Shown piece after piece: positions 46,101-56,100 of a stretch of DNA of 64,000 bases. Position 1 is the stretch's first letter; every line of letters begins with the position of its first letter. Location of the stretch: the NCBI RefSeq assembly GCF_900114475.1, contig NZ_FOTE01000012.1:1-64000 (forward strand), read 5' to 3'. Both the position numbers and the translations under genes were made by a program. The DNA comes from Paenibacillus sp. 1_12. Lineage in GTDB: Bacteria > Bacillota > Bacilli > Paenibacillales > NBRC-103111. Below the pieces are notes generated by a model, which saw only the letters and a program-made list of their open reading frames with translations, was not told the origin of the DNA and did not search any database.

Positions 46101-49100
46101 TGTCGCATCCTTAATGCCCAGTGACTGGTTATTGACAAACAGCTCTACCTTCGAATTCTGGTCGCTGGTAACTTTGAGTGTCAACCGATTGGCCGCAGTT
46201 ACCGTAAGCTTTTCTTTTAGCTCATTCTGCTGCTGCTCGTTCAGCCCCTGCAAATCCTCTTGCTTCACATAATAAGGCATATACAAATGCTCAACTGCGG
46301 CTTTACCTTCCGTATCGAGCTGAAGGCCCAGCTTGGCAGGTACCGGAATCGCCAGATCTACATTCACAATCGCAGACGGAGCACTCACGAAACCAGCAGT
46401 GTCAGTCTGGCGAATCGCCATGACACTTAAACGATGCTTTTGCCCTGGATTCAAACCGGAGACAATCGCTTCTTGTGCATTCTGGGCACTTGGCTTCATA
46501 TCCATGGAGACTCCATTGTACTTCACTTTGCCCTGCTCATCCGCTGTAAGAATACGATAGCTTGTGACATCTTGCCAATGTGTATCTGTAAATCCAATCT
46601 TTATCTCGCCATTGCCCGTAGATATCACATGCAGGCCCTCTGGACTCGGCAGCGTTTGTGATGAGGTCACGCTAATCGGTTGATCCAGCACTTTAAAGAT
46701 CGGACCGAACGATTCACTGTCGGCAACAATGGCAAGCCAGTATTGACCTGGTAAATTTCCGTCAGGAAGTGTGACAGTCGTAACCCCCGAGGACGGCAGA
46801 TTTTCAGCAACGATCTGACCAATCGGCTCTTCCGGATTTTCCGTCAGCATCACCTTCACCTTGGTATCAGCTTTCGGATTATTGACCTTCCAATTCAATT
46901 CAAAACGGTTCATGCCTGATTGTTCACTCGCCTGGAACGCTCCGAATGTTGGTACTGGAGGCACCTTGTACAAGTCGAATAGTACCGGTCCTACAGTGGA
47001 TACTTTCCAGAATCCTGTTTTGTTTATATTTACATTAACTTTTAAAGAATTAGTTGTTTTGTCCAAAATCGCGTTGCGGTCGGCGCGTGACTCATCCCAA
47101 ATGATCGTGACCGCTTGACCGTCTGCGTCGATAATTTGCGTGGATTCATTACCTCCAGCAATATCGAACAGCGTAGGACCTGTTTCGCTCATATCCAATG
47201 TATAGGTGTATTGGACCTGATCTCCGTTTAATTCCTCCATCGTAGCCTTCTTATCGAACACCAGTATGGAAAGTAACGTAAATGCATCTGATTTGACCAT
47301 CCACCAACCCGCCGTATCGACATCAACAAGCGCTGTCAGCACGTGGCGGCTTTCATCGTACTTCGCATTCCAACCCGGATTGTTCGGATCCAGTACTAAT
47401 GAATACAGAGTGCCATCCGGCTTGTACAACTTCGTATTAGCCGAAGCCACCGAAATTTCCAGAAGCACTTGTTTACCGGCGATACCATTGAAGTCTGCCA
47501 TCGAAGCAAACTCCGAGGCTTGTCTCCATTCCTTTACCTTGGAGAAGGCCACACCGTTCTGCAATTTATACATATCTACTTTAGCGTCCGCTCCCGCATC
47601 AACCAGCCAGGTACCAACCTCAGCCGCCTCAGCCATCACATACAAGGTGTTAGCGTCCGCACTACGATATGCATTCCAGCCTGCATGACTTTCATCTGTA
47701 TCCAGAACATAAGGTCTGCCATCCGGTTTCATAATGGCTGTGTCCGCTTTGGCACCTCTGATCTCAATAAAGTAGTTTTCACGTTCCTGTAAAGGTGCTG
47801 GTATGAATGCTGTATTAGCTGTTGTGCGCAGCTTTTCAGCCACCGCATCAAAGCCGAGATCTGCATTTCGATATAACGCTTTATGAACCGCAACCCTCAT
47901 CGTATCCGGTGCTGTTAGCACCCAATCTCCCGGCTGATTGAAATCAACCTCCAAAACAACGGTACCACTTGCTTCATCATAAAAGGCATTTTTTCCTGCC
48001 GATTCATATTGAAGATTGTAGGTAAGGCTATCCGGCTGTGCCAAACGTACACTTTTATTAGCATTGTTCAATACGATAAATCCTTTATAAGGCTCATTGA
48101 TCTTGAACGTATGCTGGATCGTTGTGTCTTGTCCAGATTTATTAACGCCTACAGCCGGATTCGTTTCCATCTGAATCGTCGTAATAGCGCCAGGAGCAAC
48201 AACTCCTAGACCTGATGCTTTTCGATCGCTGGCTTCAAACATCTTCTCGCCAATCACTTCCGGCCATTTGCCGCCTCTATCTGAGGATGACAACACCATA
48301 ACGCGCTTGGACTTTGGCATATCCTCGGCACGGAAAAACCAACTGCTGACTTTTTTGGCTACGTTATATATAGCCTTTCCTGTATTGACGACTGCATTGG
48401 CGACATTTTTCACGGTTTGCAGCGCATCCACATCAAAGTCGATTTTTTTCGTTTTGAACGGATAATCCACCTTGAAGCCGATTCCGATAACCGACAGTCC
48501 TGCATTAAAGTGCTTTTCGTCTACACCGATGTTAGCCTTCGTTAATGCCTGTCCGCCTACAAGCTTAATATTACTCGGAATTTGCACACGGGTATTGGCA
48601 TAGCCGGTTGGAGATGAGCCTTTAAAATATTTGATTAGCGCTTCACCAACCAAAACATTAAGAACGTCGACACTGCCCTTCATACGGAAACCAGGTTGAT
48701 TGAAGCCCTCATAGCCTGTAGCATTAGCCACGACAAACAAATCCAGGTCAGCTGCATTAATCGTGTAGATAGCAAGCTTTCCAGACGCTCCAAAGTGGTT
48801 AATAGAGGCTTCAACATTGAGATCATTGGCATTCAACAAATTCGCACCGTTGATTTCCGGCGATGTATAATCCGACAATCCACCCAGCAGATGGAACGTC
48901 AACGGAGCTTCATCGCGACTCGCCATATTAGAGACTCCGCCACCGACTTTCGTAAACTGAGCTCCAGTGCTACCAATCTTGATTTTGCGGTTAATGGCAA
49001 ATTTGACGGTATCGAGCTTTGAATGCTTAAGCAGCAAATCCATCTCAAAGCCCAAGTTATAATTACGCATCTGTGCTGACGCACCAAAGCCGTATTCCGG

Positions 49101-51623
49101 CACTCTGGTATCGATCCCAACCCGCACTTCACTGCTCTCAACCGGACCTGTTTTAAAATCAACGCCAAGCTTCAGATCGGCATCCAGATCCACTCGGTTT
49201 TTCTTGAATTCTAGAGCGTCGATTGCAGCTTCGCCTTTTACTTTGGCTGAGCCTGCTTTAAATTCGACATTCATTTTTCCCTTGACGCGAATACCGTCCT
49301 TAATAAAGGTAAAGGACTCGATCGCAACTGGCATGCTCATGCCAATATAGTCGTAAGGGGTATTCAAATCGGAAATTTTGAAAGAAAAATTTTGCGCTTC
49401 AAATTCGAAGTTACCCTCGTGAATGGTGTACGCTGTCATAACGGGAATGGCACTCTTACCGTTTACATACAGACGTCCATTCCCTTTGATTTTTTCATGA
49501 TTCGGATCGGTTTTGTCTATAGTCAACGTTGCACCTTTAAAATACAGGTTATCATTGATCGTCACGACCGCTTCACTGTTAGTAAGCTCAAATACATTCG
49601 GTTTGCTGGTACGCTCTATAAAAGGGCCACGAAGCGTGATTTTTTCGACACTGTTGCTATCCTTAAAATCAGATCGATTTTCTACGACGACCTCGTCATA
49701 GTTTCTCGAGCGATAAGCAGCATCATTCGTAATGGTTACAGCATTCGTAAACGTTTTGCTATTGAAATAGTTATGGGTGATTTCCAGATCGTATGCCCCC
49801 AGCGGCAATATACTGCCATCACTCTGCTTGGGAAGCTTAAGCTCAAGAATCGTTTCACTAACCAACTTCACATCAGCCAATGGAATGGTATAGGTTTGTC
49901 CATTACCGCTTAACTTGAAGGACAGGGCCGTTACCGGATATTTTTTCAGCAGCTTGTTGAACGCCGCTCCGACAAGACGTATCTTTTGTTCGTCCTCTAC
50001 ATGAAGATGTGCAGGTGTCACGCTCGAATATTTGACATCCTCGCGATCCATCGGCATTTCAACCATAAATTCCTTGATGCCGCCATAGCCGAAGCCATTC
50101 ATATTACGGGCGTAAGCTCTTGTTTCATAAAATATACTTTCCTCAAGTTTACTCAGCCTAACCGTGTGTGAGCCTGGACTATCGATGGTGTAGGGTTCCC
50201 CTCTCACAGAAGTCCAGCTTCCCGATGGATCCAGCTTGGGTCTATATTGAATCCCCCATTCGGCAACGGTCGCTCCTCCTGTGCTTACGAGCTCATTCAC
50301 AACATCTGCTCCCACGGTTGGACCTACTGCTGAATACTGCGTTGTAATATTGCCCGTATCCGTCACAGGTACAGCGGATAGGAGAATATCCTGGTAAGCA
50401 CCAAATTCCGTTGAAATACGAAAAGACGGTTTGGTTGCCGAGGCTCGATCCTTAGCTTCATAATAAATCCGCGTTTTTCCCGACGCATCCAAAGTCACAG
50501 TTGGACTTGGTGCGAGGGTCTCGAATTCTTTGCTTTCGTCCAGAAAGTTAATATTGCTTTCTTTGCTTATGTTGAGCTGTATGCCAGCGCCTTTCTCACC
50601 CTTGGAGTTTTTCAGCTCCACATCGGAGTAGTAAAACGGGAGACCCGGTTTATATACGGAATCATAGACAGAGCTGCTGACCGTAAAAATACTAGGCGCT
50701 TCCTTGTAACAACCGCATGTTGGATCGATGGGGTCGTATTTATTTGTCAAATACCATTTGAGAATGTCATGGGCTTGATAAGCTCCACCTGTCGCTGACG
50801 TAAACCCAGCATACACATCCTGTGAGCCCATAATGCTGGCTAAATTGACTCCAGCCTGTTCAACAGTTGCCGTGCTCGGCTTGGAGTTATTATCATTTAG
50901 AAAAACCTGAATCTTGTCCCCAGTGTAATCAACCCAAACATGAAACTGCTTATTTGGATCTTTGAAGTTAAACTTATTTTTATCGATATCCTTTACTACT
51001 TTGGGAGTGCCATTCTTGTTCTTATGGCTGACCGTACCATCCAGATGGATGCCGATATGGTTATTACTCGGGTCCCCTATCGACGCTTCTGTATTTGGGT
51101 ACATATCAAACTCAATCCCAAGGCTGTTTTTGATACCAACAGTTCCATCCAGTCCACCGAAGCCAATCCCGTTGCCGAGACCGCCTGCACTATTCGAATC
51201 TGCCTGCAGCGTAAAAACGAAGCCATCGGCACCCGCTTCATATGCGCGGGGGTTTGTGGTGCCTTGACCTGAGGTCTGAAACACAAAATACGTACTGAAC
51301 GCATTATTAGTACCAAGCGATAGCCGTTCCTTGTTAAATACACCACCGGATTTATCGGGTAATGCTGGTGTCAGGCGCAGCTTTCCATTATTAACGGACG
51401 TACTCCCGTTAAATTTCAATCTTGAAGCTGATTGAAGAAAATCATCGTACAAAAAGGTAATATACTTTGGTGCCGGATCAGATGGATCAGCCTGGATTTT
51501 GGAAGCTCCCAGCTCCAGTATCGGCAATAATACCTGAAGCATCAGCAGTACAGCCAATAAGGTCGATACTCTTTGCAGAAATGAGTTCTTACGCTTTTCT
51601 GAAACATGACTTGCCCCTTGCAT
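43191..51623 (-). CDS. Giant S-layer-anchored protein with lectin-like head
   Basis: A secreted protein of 2810 residues. The signal peptide (about 1-46) precedes an L-type lectin-like domain (about 50-300; AYEAGADGFVFTLQAD, LGIEFDMYPN, FHVWVDYTGDKIQVFL). An IPT/TIG-like domain (about 520-620), a beta-rich region I cannot name (about 640-1110), and about four ~95-residue repeats with LYKPDG and GWNA (about 1150-1540) follow. Then come two fibronectin-like and one Ig-like domain (to about 1965), four cadherin-like sandwich repeats (about 1975-2380), a Paenibacillus-type linker and three SLH domains (2623-2808) that bind pyruvylated wall polymer. It is probably an adhesin or matrix protein. GGGAGAGGG lies 7 nt before the ATG. 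Confidence 0.9.
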   Translation of the reverse strand: MQGASHVSEKRKNSFLQRVSTLLAVLLMLQVLLPILELGASKIQADPSDPAPKYITFLYDDFLQSASRLKFNGSTSVNNGKLRLTPALPDKSGGVFNKERLSLGTNNAFSTYFVFQTSGQGTTNPRAYEAGADGFVFTLQADSNSAGGLGNGIGFGGLDGTVGIKNSLGIEFDMYPNTEASIGDPSNNHIGIHLDGTVSHKNKNGTPKVVKDIDKNKFNFKDPNKQFHVWVDYTGDKIQVFLNDNNSKPSTATVEQAGVNLASIMGSQDVYAGFTSATGGAYQAHDILKWYLTNKYDPIDPTCGCYKEAPSIFTVSSSVYDSVYKPGLPFYYSDVELKNSKGEKGAGIQLNISKESNINFLDESKEFETLAPSPTVTLDASGKTRIYYEAKDRASATKPSFRISTEFGAYQDILLSAVPVTDTGNITTQYSAVGPTVGADVVNELVSTGGATVAEWGIQYRPKLDPSGSWTSVRGEPYTIDSPGSHTVRLSKLEESIFYETRAYARNMNGFGYGGIKEFMVEMPMDREDVKYSSVTPAHLHVEDEQKIRLVGAAFNKLLKKYPVTALSFKLSGNGQTYTIPLADVKLVSETILELKLPKQSDGSILPLGAYDLEITHNYFNSKTFTNAVTITNDAAYRSRNYDEVVVENRSDFKDSNSVEKITLRGPFIERTSKPNVFELTNSEAVVTINDNLYFKGATLTIDKTDPNHEKIKGNGRLYVNGKSAIPVMTAYTIHEGNFEFEAQNFSFKISDLNTPYDYIGMSMPVAIESFTFIKDGIRVKGKMNVEFKAGSAKVKGEAAIDALEFKKNRVDLDADLKLGVDFKTGPVESSEVRVGIDTRVPEYGFGASAQMRNYNLGFEMDLLLKHSKLDTVKFAINRKIKIGSTGAQFTKVGGGVSNMASRDEAPLTFHLLGGLSDYTSPEINGANLLNANDLNVEASINHFGASGKLAIYTINAADLDLFVVANATGYEGFNQPGFRMKGSVDVLNVLVGEALIKYFKGSSPTGYANTRVQIPSNIKLVGGQALTKANIGVDEKHFNAGLSVIGIGFKVDYPFKTKKIDFDVDALQTVKNVANAVVNTGKAIYNVAKKVSSWFFRAEDMPKSKRVMVLSSSDRGGKWPEVIGEKMFEASDRKASGLGVVAPGAITTIQMETNPAVGVNKSGQDTTIQHTFKINEPYKGFIVLNNANKSVRLAQPDSLTYNLQYESAGKNAFYDEASGTVVLEVDFNQPGDWVLTAPDTMRVAVHKALYRNADLGFDAVAEKLRTTANTAFIPAPLQERENYFIEIRGAKADTAIMKPDGRPYVLDTDESHAGWNAYRSADANTLYVMAEAAEVGTWLVDAGADAKVDMYKLQNGVAFSKVKEWRQASEFASMADFNGIAGKQVLLEISVASANTKLYKPDGTLYSLVLDPNNPGWNAKYDESRHVLTALVDVDTAGWWMVKSDAFTLLSILVFDKKATMEELNGDQVQYTYTLDMSETGPTLFDIAGGNESTQIIDADGQAVTIIWDESRADRNAILDKTTNSLKVNVNINKTGFWKVSTVGPVLFDLYKVPPVPTFGAFQASEQSGMNRFELNWKVNNPKADTKVKVMLTENPEEPIGQIVAENLPSSGVTTVTLPDGNLPGQYWLAIVADSESFGPIFKVLDQPISVTSSQTLPSPEGLHVISTGNGEIKIGFTDTHWQDVTSYRILTADEQGKVKYNGVSMDMKPSAQNAQEAIVSGLNPGQKHRLSVMAIRQTDTAGFVSAPSAIVNVDLAIPVPAKLGLQLDTEGKAAVEHLYMPYYVKQEDLQGLNEQQQNELKEKLTVTAANRLTLKVTSDQNSKVELFVNNQSLGIKDATPALSASYVLDPLPERDYTILVEAVNERGDKSDYYQKIVIDRTAPHLSLKSPYNGQVIQGNRAKIVGASETGVRLKINGTVVPVDQAGHFEYFAQIPASGELAVYIVAEDELGNKTEHRLDVAKGSEGTGEARADLAAFATDEGVLTTEFLTGTMSYQTKIDAGLKLLRVWAVPVESDAVVTINGQAVDADHSAWVDISSTKTITAKVRAANNTEKTYTLQLIATSSVASLKQLNLNGNSVEVPAAESQLQLSSQFKSTKLTYDAFVGNQVTQTSVTPTAVVEGSIIRVNGQDTASGQASASIPLNVGDNKIQVQVLSPDDANQPSKDWSKAASYTVTVNREASTNTALQNLTAAGIQLTPGTFDPNVTNYEAAVASNVSGFLLGVQAADSTAVVKVNGAQVDNTGKVQLTLVEGANRFEIVVTAASGAVQTYMLNINRQKAVTTNLNLSKLEVAGKDLNKQFSPLQLNYSLNSAMTNRLATVHAVAAEAGAKVSVNGTAVNNQDVATASLNTGANTLLIRVESPDGMESKTYAIGANFVPLNDQTAAQPSTSFNININGTTNKDVAVAEVKKENDKNVVHVSFKLDQLEKALSSEQQKPVISIVIPGNYDKIISELTGSMIKKMEQKEAIIEIRTDHAIYKLPANAMNIDEIGRRFGNNVHLEDIKVQVQMSDATETESQALEGQAAVLGARILAAPADFRVVYTYQGKELESERFTQYVERGLSLPEDYDPKTSATGVRISSDGSMYHVPTIVKQTDGLYWAHMKSYTNSMYAVISNSQTFADVQGHWAQTAVTDLASRIIVDGKSADRFEPDQSVTRAEFTAMVMRSLGLAPQSRAIPYGDVTASDWFGPIVAEASNYGLISGYEDQTFRPNLPISRAEATAILNKAWTIAGMIAVSQPETEAALAAVKDRSEIPAWAKEAFGSAVKLGLMQGYEDGSVKPSRPITRAETAALLRNLLLKSELIQTP

Positions 51624-51697
51624 TAAACATCCCTCTCCCTATTTCTTTTTCATTCCTAAACCTGACCTATCCTGACTCTGACTGGAATCCTATGCGG

Positions 51698-51807
51698 TTC
51701 GACAAGTAAAGCGTTATCCACTCTAATCATCAAAATTAGTACTTTAAGCCCAATTATAGTAAAGGTCTCTGAACCGATTCTGAGCAAGAACCCTGATATT
51801 TCGACAA
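51698..51807 (-). promoter_or_regulatory. Two Spo0A-box octamers flanking a candidate -10 of the SLH gene
   Basis: TTGTCGAA occurs twice on the minus strand, at 51698-51705 and 51800-51807, in the 310-bp divergent gap. TATAAT (51753-51758) lies between them in the right direction for the SLH gene; its -35 is poor. One box would be just downstream of the start point and one about 50 bp upstream. Regulation by Spo0A is inferred from sequence only. Confidence 0.5.
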
Positions 51808-51866
51808 TAACGAGAACCTATATGACAATAACAGACATTACCCAAGGTAAAAACGAATACGATGTG

Positions 51867-51895
51867 AGGTAAAATATCACAATTCCTGATATAAT
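51867..51895 (+). promoter_or_regulatory. Extended -10 promoter of the response-regulator gene
   Basis: TGATATAAT, an extended -10, lies at 51888-51895 and predicts a start about 33 nt before the ATG. The -35 (GGTAAA) is a poor match. Confidence 0.55.
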
Positions 51896-51934
51896 TTAAT
51901 GAGATCCACGTATCTTTTTAAAGGAGTGTGCACG

Positions 51935-53080
51935 ATGAAAGCCATTCTTATCGACGACGAGCGACCCGCGCTGCGGCAGCTGGAGCAGCTGCTGCAAGGA
52001 GTTGAAGGCATTCAGATCACCGGCAAATTTCTTTCAGCTCAGGAGGGTTTGGACCATCTGGCCAAAGAGCAAACCGATGTCGTATTTCTCGATATTGGGA
52101 TGCCCGAAATGAACGGCTTGACTGCTGCTGAATATATTCAACAAATCGACAGCAATATCCGGATCGTATATATAACCGCCTATGCCCAGTATGCGCTCGA
52201 AGCGTTCGAATTGCATGCGCTGGATTATTTGCTGAAGCCGGTTGATCCCATCCGATTTTCCAAAACACTGAATCGGATTCGGACCTATTTCCCAGCGAAG
52301 GAGCCAGTTGTAGAAAAACCGGCAGTTCAGGAGCCCATCGTATTTTGTTTTCAAAACCTTACCTTATCGACCCGAATTGACCCTGACGGCAAGGTGAAAT
52401 GGAGAACATCCAAAACCAAAGAGCTGTTTGCCTTCCTGATTCATCACAAAGGAAATCGGATCACCAAGGATCTGCTAATTGAGGAGATTTGGCCCCAATT
52501 TGCTCCTGATAAGGCCATGATCCATCTGCACACCTCCATCTATCAGATCCGAAAAATTATTAAGCAATCCGGTCTACCGGCAACGTTGGATTTTTCATTA
52601 GAGAGTTACCGTCTAAATGCCGACGGGCTGATGACGGATGTCGATATTTTTGAAAGCAGCATTGCCCAAGTGGAAGCGCAGGACACACTGAATGAGAGTC
52701 AATGGCGGCAAGCAGACCTTGCCTTAAAGCTATATACGGGCCATTACTTGGATGAGCAGGATTACAGCTGGGCTAAATCGAGAAGAAGTCAATTGCTGCA
52801 GCGCTACCTGAGCCTGACGCTTCGCACCGCCGAGTATGAGCTGGCAACGGGTCGTGAGCGTCAGGCAATCGGGAGACTGGAAAAAGCACAGGAGAAGGAG
52901 CCCTATTCGGAGGAATTAGTGGAGTTGTTTATGATAGGTTTAGCCAAGCTAAACCATTATACGGCGCTGCAAAACCTTTATGAATCATTCGTCAACCTGC
53001 TGCGTATCGAACTGGACATCGAACCCCAGCCGCAAACACGGGAGCGGTATGAGCGATTGATGCTAGATGATAAGTTGTGA
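51935..53080 (+). CDS. Response regulator with winged-helix and bacterial transcriptional activator domains
   Basis: A 381-residue regulator. The receiver (1-119) has DDE near 8-10, the phospho-acceptor in VVFLDIGMPEMNG (Asp near 53) and the KPVDP lysine. A winged-helix DNA-binding domain (about 140-215; SKTKELFAFLIHHKGNRITKDLLIEEIWP) precedes a BTAD/TPR-like domain (about 225-375), the SARP-type layout. It converges with the hybrid kinase gene 36 bp away, its likely cognate kinase, and is divergent from the SLH gene, a likely target. The ATG at 51935 follows AAAGGAG by 9 nt. Confidence 0.92.
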   Translation: MKAILIDDERPALRQLEQLLQGVEGIQITGKFLSAQEGLDHLAKEQTDVVFLDIGMPEMNGLTAAEYIQQIDSNIRIVYITAYAQYALEAFELHALDYLLKPVDPIRFSKTLNRIRTYFPAKEPVVEKPAVQEPIVFCFQNLTLSTRIDPDGKVKWRTSKTKELFAFLIHHKGNRITKDLLIEEIWPQFAPDKAMIHLHTSIYQIRKIIKQSGLPATLDFSLESYRLNADGLMTDVDIFESSIAQVEAQDTLNESQWRQADLALKLYTGHYLDEQDYSWAKSRRSQLLQRYLSLTLRTAEYELATGRERQAIGRLEKAQEKEPYSEELVELFMIGLAKLNHYTALQNLYESFVNLLRIELDIEPQPQTRERYERLMLDDKL

Positions 53081-53115
53081 AGCCCATGCAGCTCTGTTTT
53101 TTTCTACAATGGAGC

Positions 53116-56100
53116 TCATTGATCTGTGTCACTGACGTCATTATTTTGAAATAGCGGCACTTCAAAGCTGACGGTTGTTCCCTGCTTCCACTTACTCTCT
53201 ACCTGAAGACCTTTCCCGTACAGCATCAGCAGCCGTTTATGTATGTTTTTCAGTCCGACACCGCCAGAGCTGTTGTCCATTAAGATAGCGGCCAACTGCT
53301 CAGGTGGAATACCTACGCCATTGTCTGTGACAATCACCTTGATACCTGTCTCCTGACTTTGAACAGTGATTTGAACCTTGCCGCCTGCAGCTCGCTGCAT
53401 AATACCATGTCTGACTGCATTCTCAACAATTGGCTGGATGCAAAGCGGAGGAATCATGATGTAGCCCTGTTCGACAATATCATATTCCACTTCAAGCCGT
53501 TCCTCGAACCTTGCTTTTTCCAGAAGCAGATAGGCCTGGACCAACTCCAGCTCTTTATCCAACGGAACCAGCTGATCACGGTTCTGAAAATCAAAGCTGC
53601 TGCGTAAATATCGGCTCAGCTCCAGCAGAAGCTGCATCGTTTTATTGGGATCAAGACGGCAAATGGCCATAATGGTGTTAAGTGCATTGTACAGGAAGTG
53701 CGGTTTGATTTGAGCTTGCAAAAAAGCCATTTCCGTACTAATCAACGTCTGCACCGATTGGCGCAGCTCCAGCAGAGTACGGACTCTTGCTCTTAGCTCC
53801 CCAGCATCCACAGGCTTGGTAAGAAAATCATTCACTCCCGCACGGAAGCCTGCCACAATTTCTTCAGGACGACTTCTCGCCGTTAAAATAAGCACAGGAA
53901 GCTCAGAGAGCAAATAACGCTCTCGTATCACTTTGCATAGCTCAAGCCCGGATAAACCCGGCATCATCCAATCCGTAATAACCAGATCGATTTGTGGATT
54001 GCGGCTCATTAGCTCCATCGCCTCAGCTCCATGATTGGCTGCAAGGACCCGATAATGGTCCAGGGTCAATAAATTAATCAGCACCTGCAGATTGACGGGG
54101 TCATCATCGACGATCAGTACGGTTCCATTCGTAAATTCACTTGGGCTTACGCCTTGAACAACCCTCTCAGCGGCTGCTGAAACCTCGGCAGACACAACTT
54201 GTTGAGGCATTCGTTGTACCCTATCCGGCTTGCCCGACGCTGCGGGAAGCGTAAAATAAAAAAGCGATCCAAGGCCGGGCTCTGACTCTACAGCAACCTT
54301 GCCCCCACCGAGTTCGATCAGTTTTTTGGTAATATGCAGACCGAGCCCTGTTCCCGTATACGCCTGACTGTCACCAGCAGCAAGCTCGACGTAAGGATTG
54401 AAAATTTCGTTCAACCGGTCCTTGGCAATCCCTTTCCCGGTATCTGCAACCGATATTTTCACTTCACTGCCTACAGCCTCGGCATAAATCCGAATTTCTC
54501 CCTCCTGCGTAAACTTGACTGCGTTGCCAAGCAAGTTGTAGAGGATTTGCCTCAGTCTATCTTCATCTGTATCCAGCATGGGCAGGTTATCCGGCCACTG
54601 CTGCACAAAGCGAATATTTTTCCCGTCCCTTACATGATCCACTACCTCCAGCACCGATTGCACGACAGATGGAAGGTTTACCTTTTGACGCTGCAGCTGC
54701 AGTTGTCCATTTTTTAGCTTATTGAAATCAAGAATATCATTAATCAGGAATTTCAAACGCTGGCCCGTGGCTACGATCATAGATAAATGTTTAACCTGCA
54801 CAGCATTCAGCGGTCCGGCTACACCCGCGAGCAGCGAATCTGCCATATTGACGATTCCATGCAACGGTGTTCTCAGCTCATGCGACGTACTGGCCATAAA
54901 CTCGTCCTTCATCTCATCCAGCGTAAGCAGCCTGCGTGAAAGCTGTTCGACCTTATTGAATAAATTCGAAAACCGTTTGGCGAGAAGCAAAGCCTGAGCA
55001 AAAATAAAGACAAGGATTTCGTAGGGAAAGAAAATATAATCTTCCAATGAGCCAAAAATATACAATAAATTGATCGCAAGCATCATCAGGATGCTTTGCA
55101 AGCCTGCCAGGATAGCGAGCGAATTGTCCTCACGCAGCTTCAAGCCCTTTAGCATCAAATAAATAACATAACCCACACTAATAAAGCCGAACACATAATA
55201 AATGATTTCCCACTCTGAAAACAGGCGGCTCGGCAAAAAAATGGCTACAAGTGTCATTAAGCAAACAATCACCTTCATCCAAGGCATCAATGCACGATGA
55301 TGAAACCTCGGAAATAAACAAACCGTATATAAAATTAAACAATAATAAATGAATGTAGAGGACATTAGTTGAATCTTCATTACAAGCTCATAGGGAATAA
55401 AGGGCAGTTCAGCCAAAATCAGCTTCTCTCCATGAGTCAGTACATAGATAAGACACCAAAAACAGAACGCACCGAGATAAAGCAGGGAAGACTCTCTTTT
55501 ACGCAAACGGAATAGCAGCAAAAAGTATAAAGACAAAATCAAGAAGCCTGCTGTTGTCAGCAAATACCCGAAAATATGATGTTCCCTATTTTTCAATATG
55601 GACGTCTGATCGCCAAACAGAAGCGGATAAATCATCCCACCCGAGGCGTAGCTAAAATTGGATATTTGTACTACAATCTCAACCACGTTCCCATTGACGG
55701 AAAAAAGTCGAATGTAGGGAACATTGTTCGACGTGCTTGTCTCAGGCGTCAGACCGGGAATACCGCTTGCCCCAATCAGCTGACCGTTAACAAACAGGCG
55801 ATTGGCCATGCGGATATTGACGGTCCGAATACCGTAAATGTCTGATTCCTTGTTATTGAGTACCAACCGCAGCCGGTAGGTGCCTGCACCATCAGCATTC
55901 GATTGATACTTCTCTTCGTTCATATAATCATTCCATTTGCCGGGTACGGATACGATTCCGGTCTGAACCGGCTTTGGCTTATCTGCATTTGTGGATTCGG
56001 TAAAATCCGCGGGGGTCAACAGCTGGTTGCGATAAAATTCCCATTCACCTGTCAGTTGAACAGGTCCATCAGCCGCAAAGCTCCATGTATTTAAATCCAA

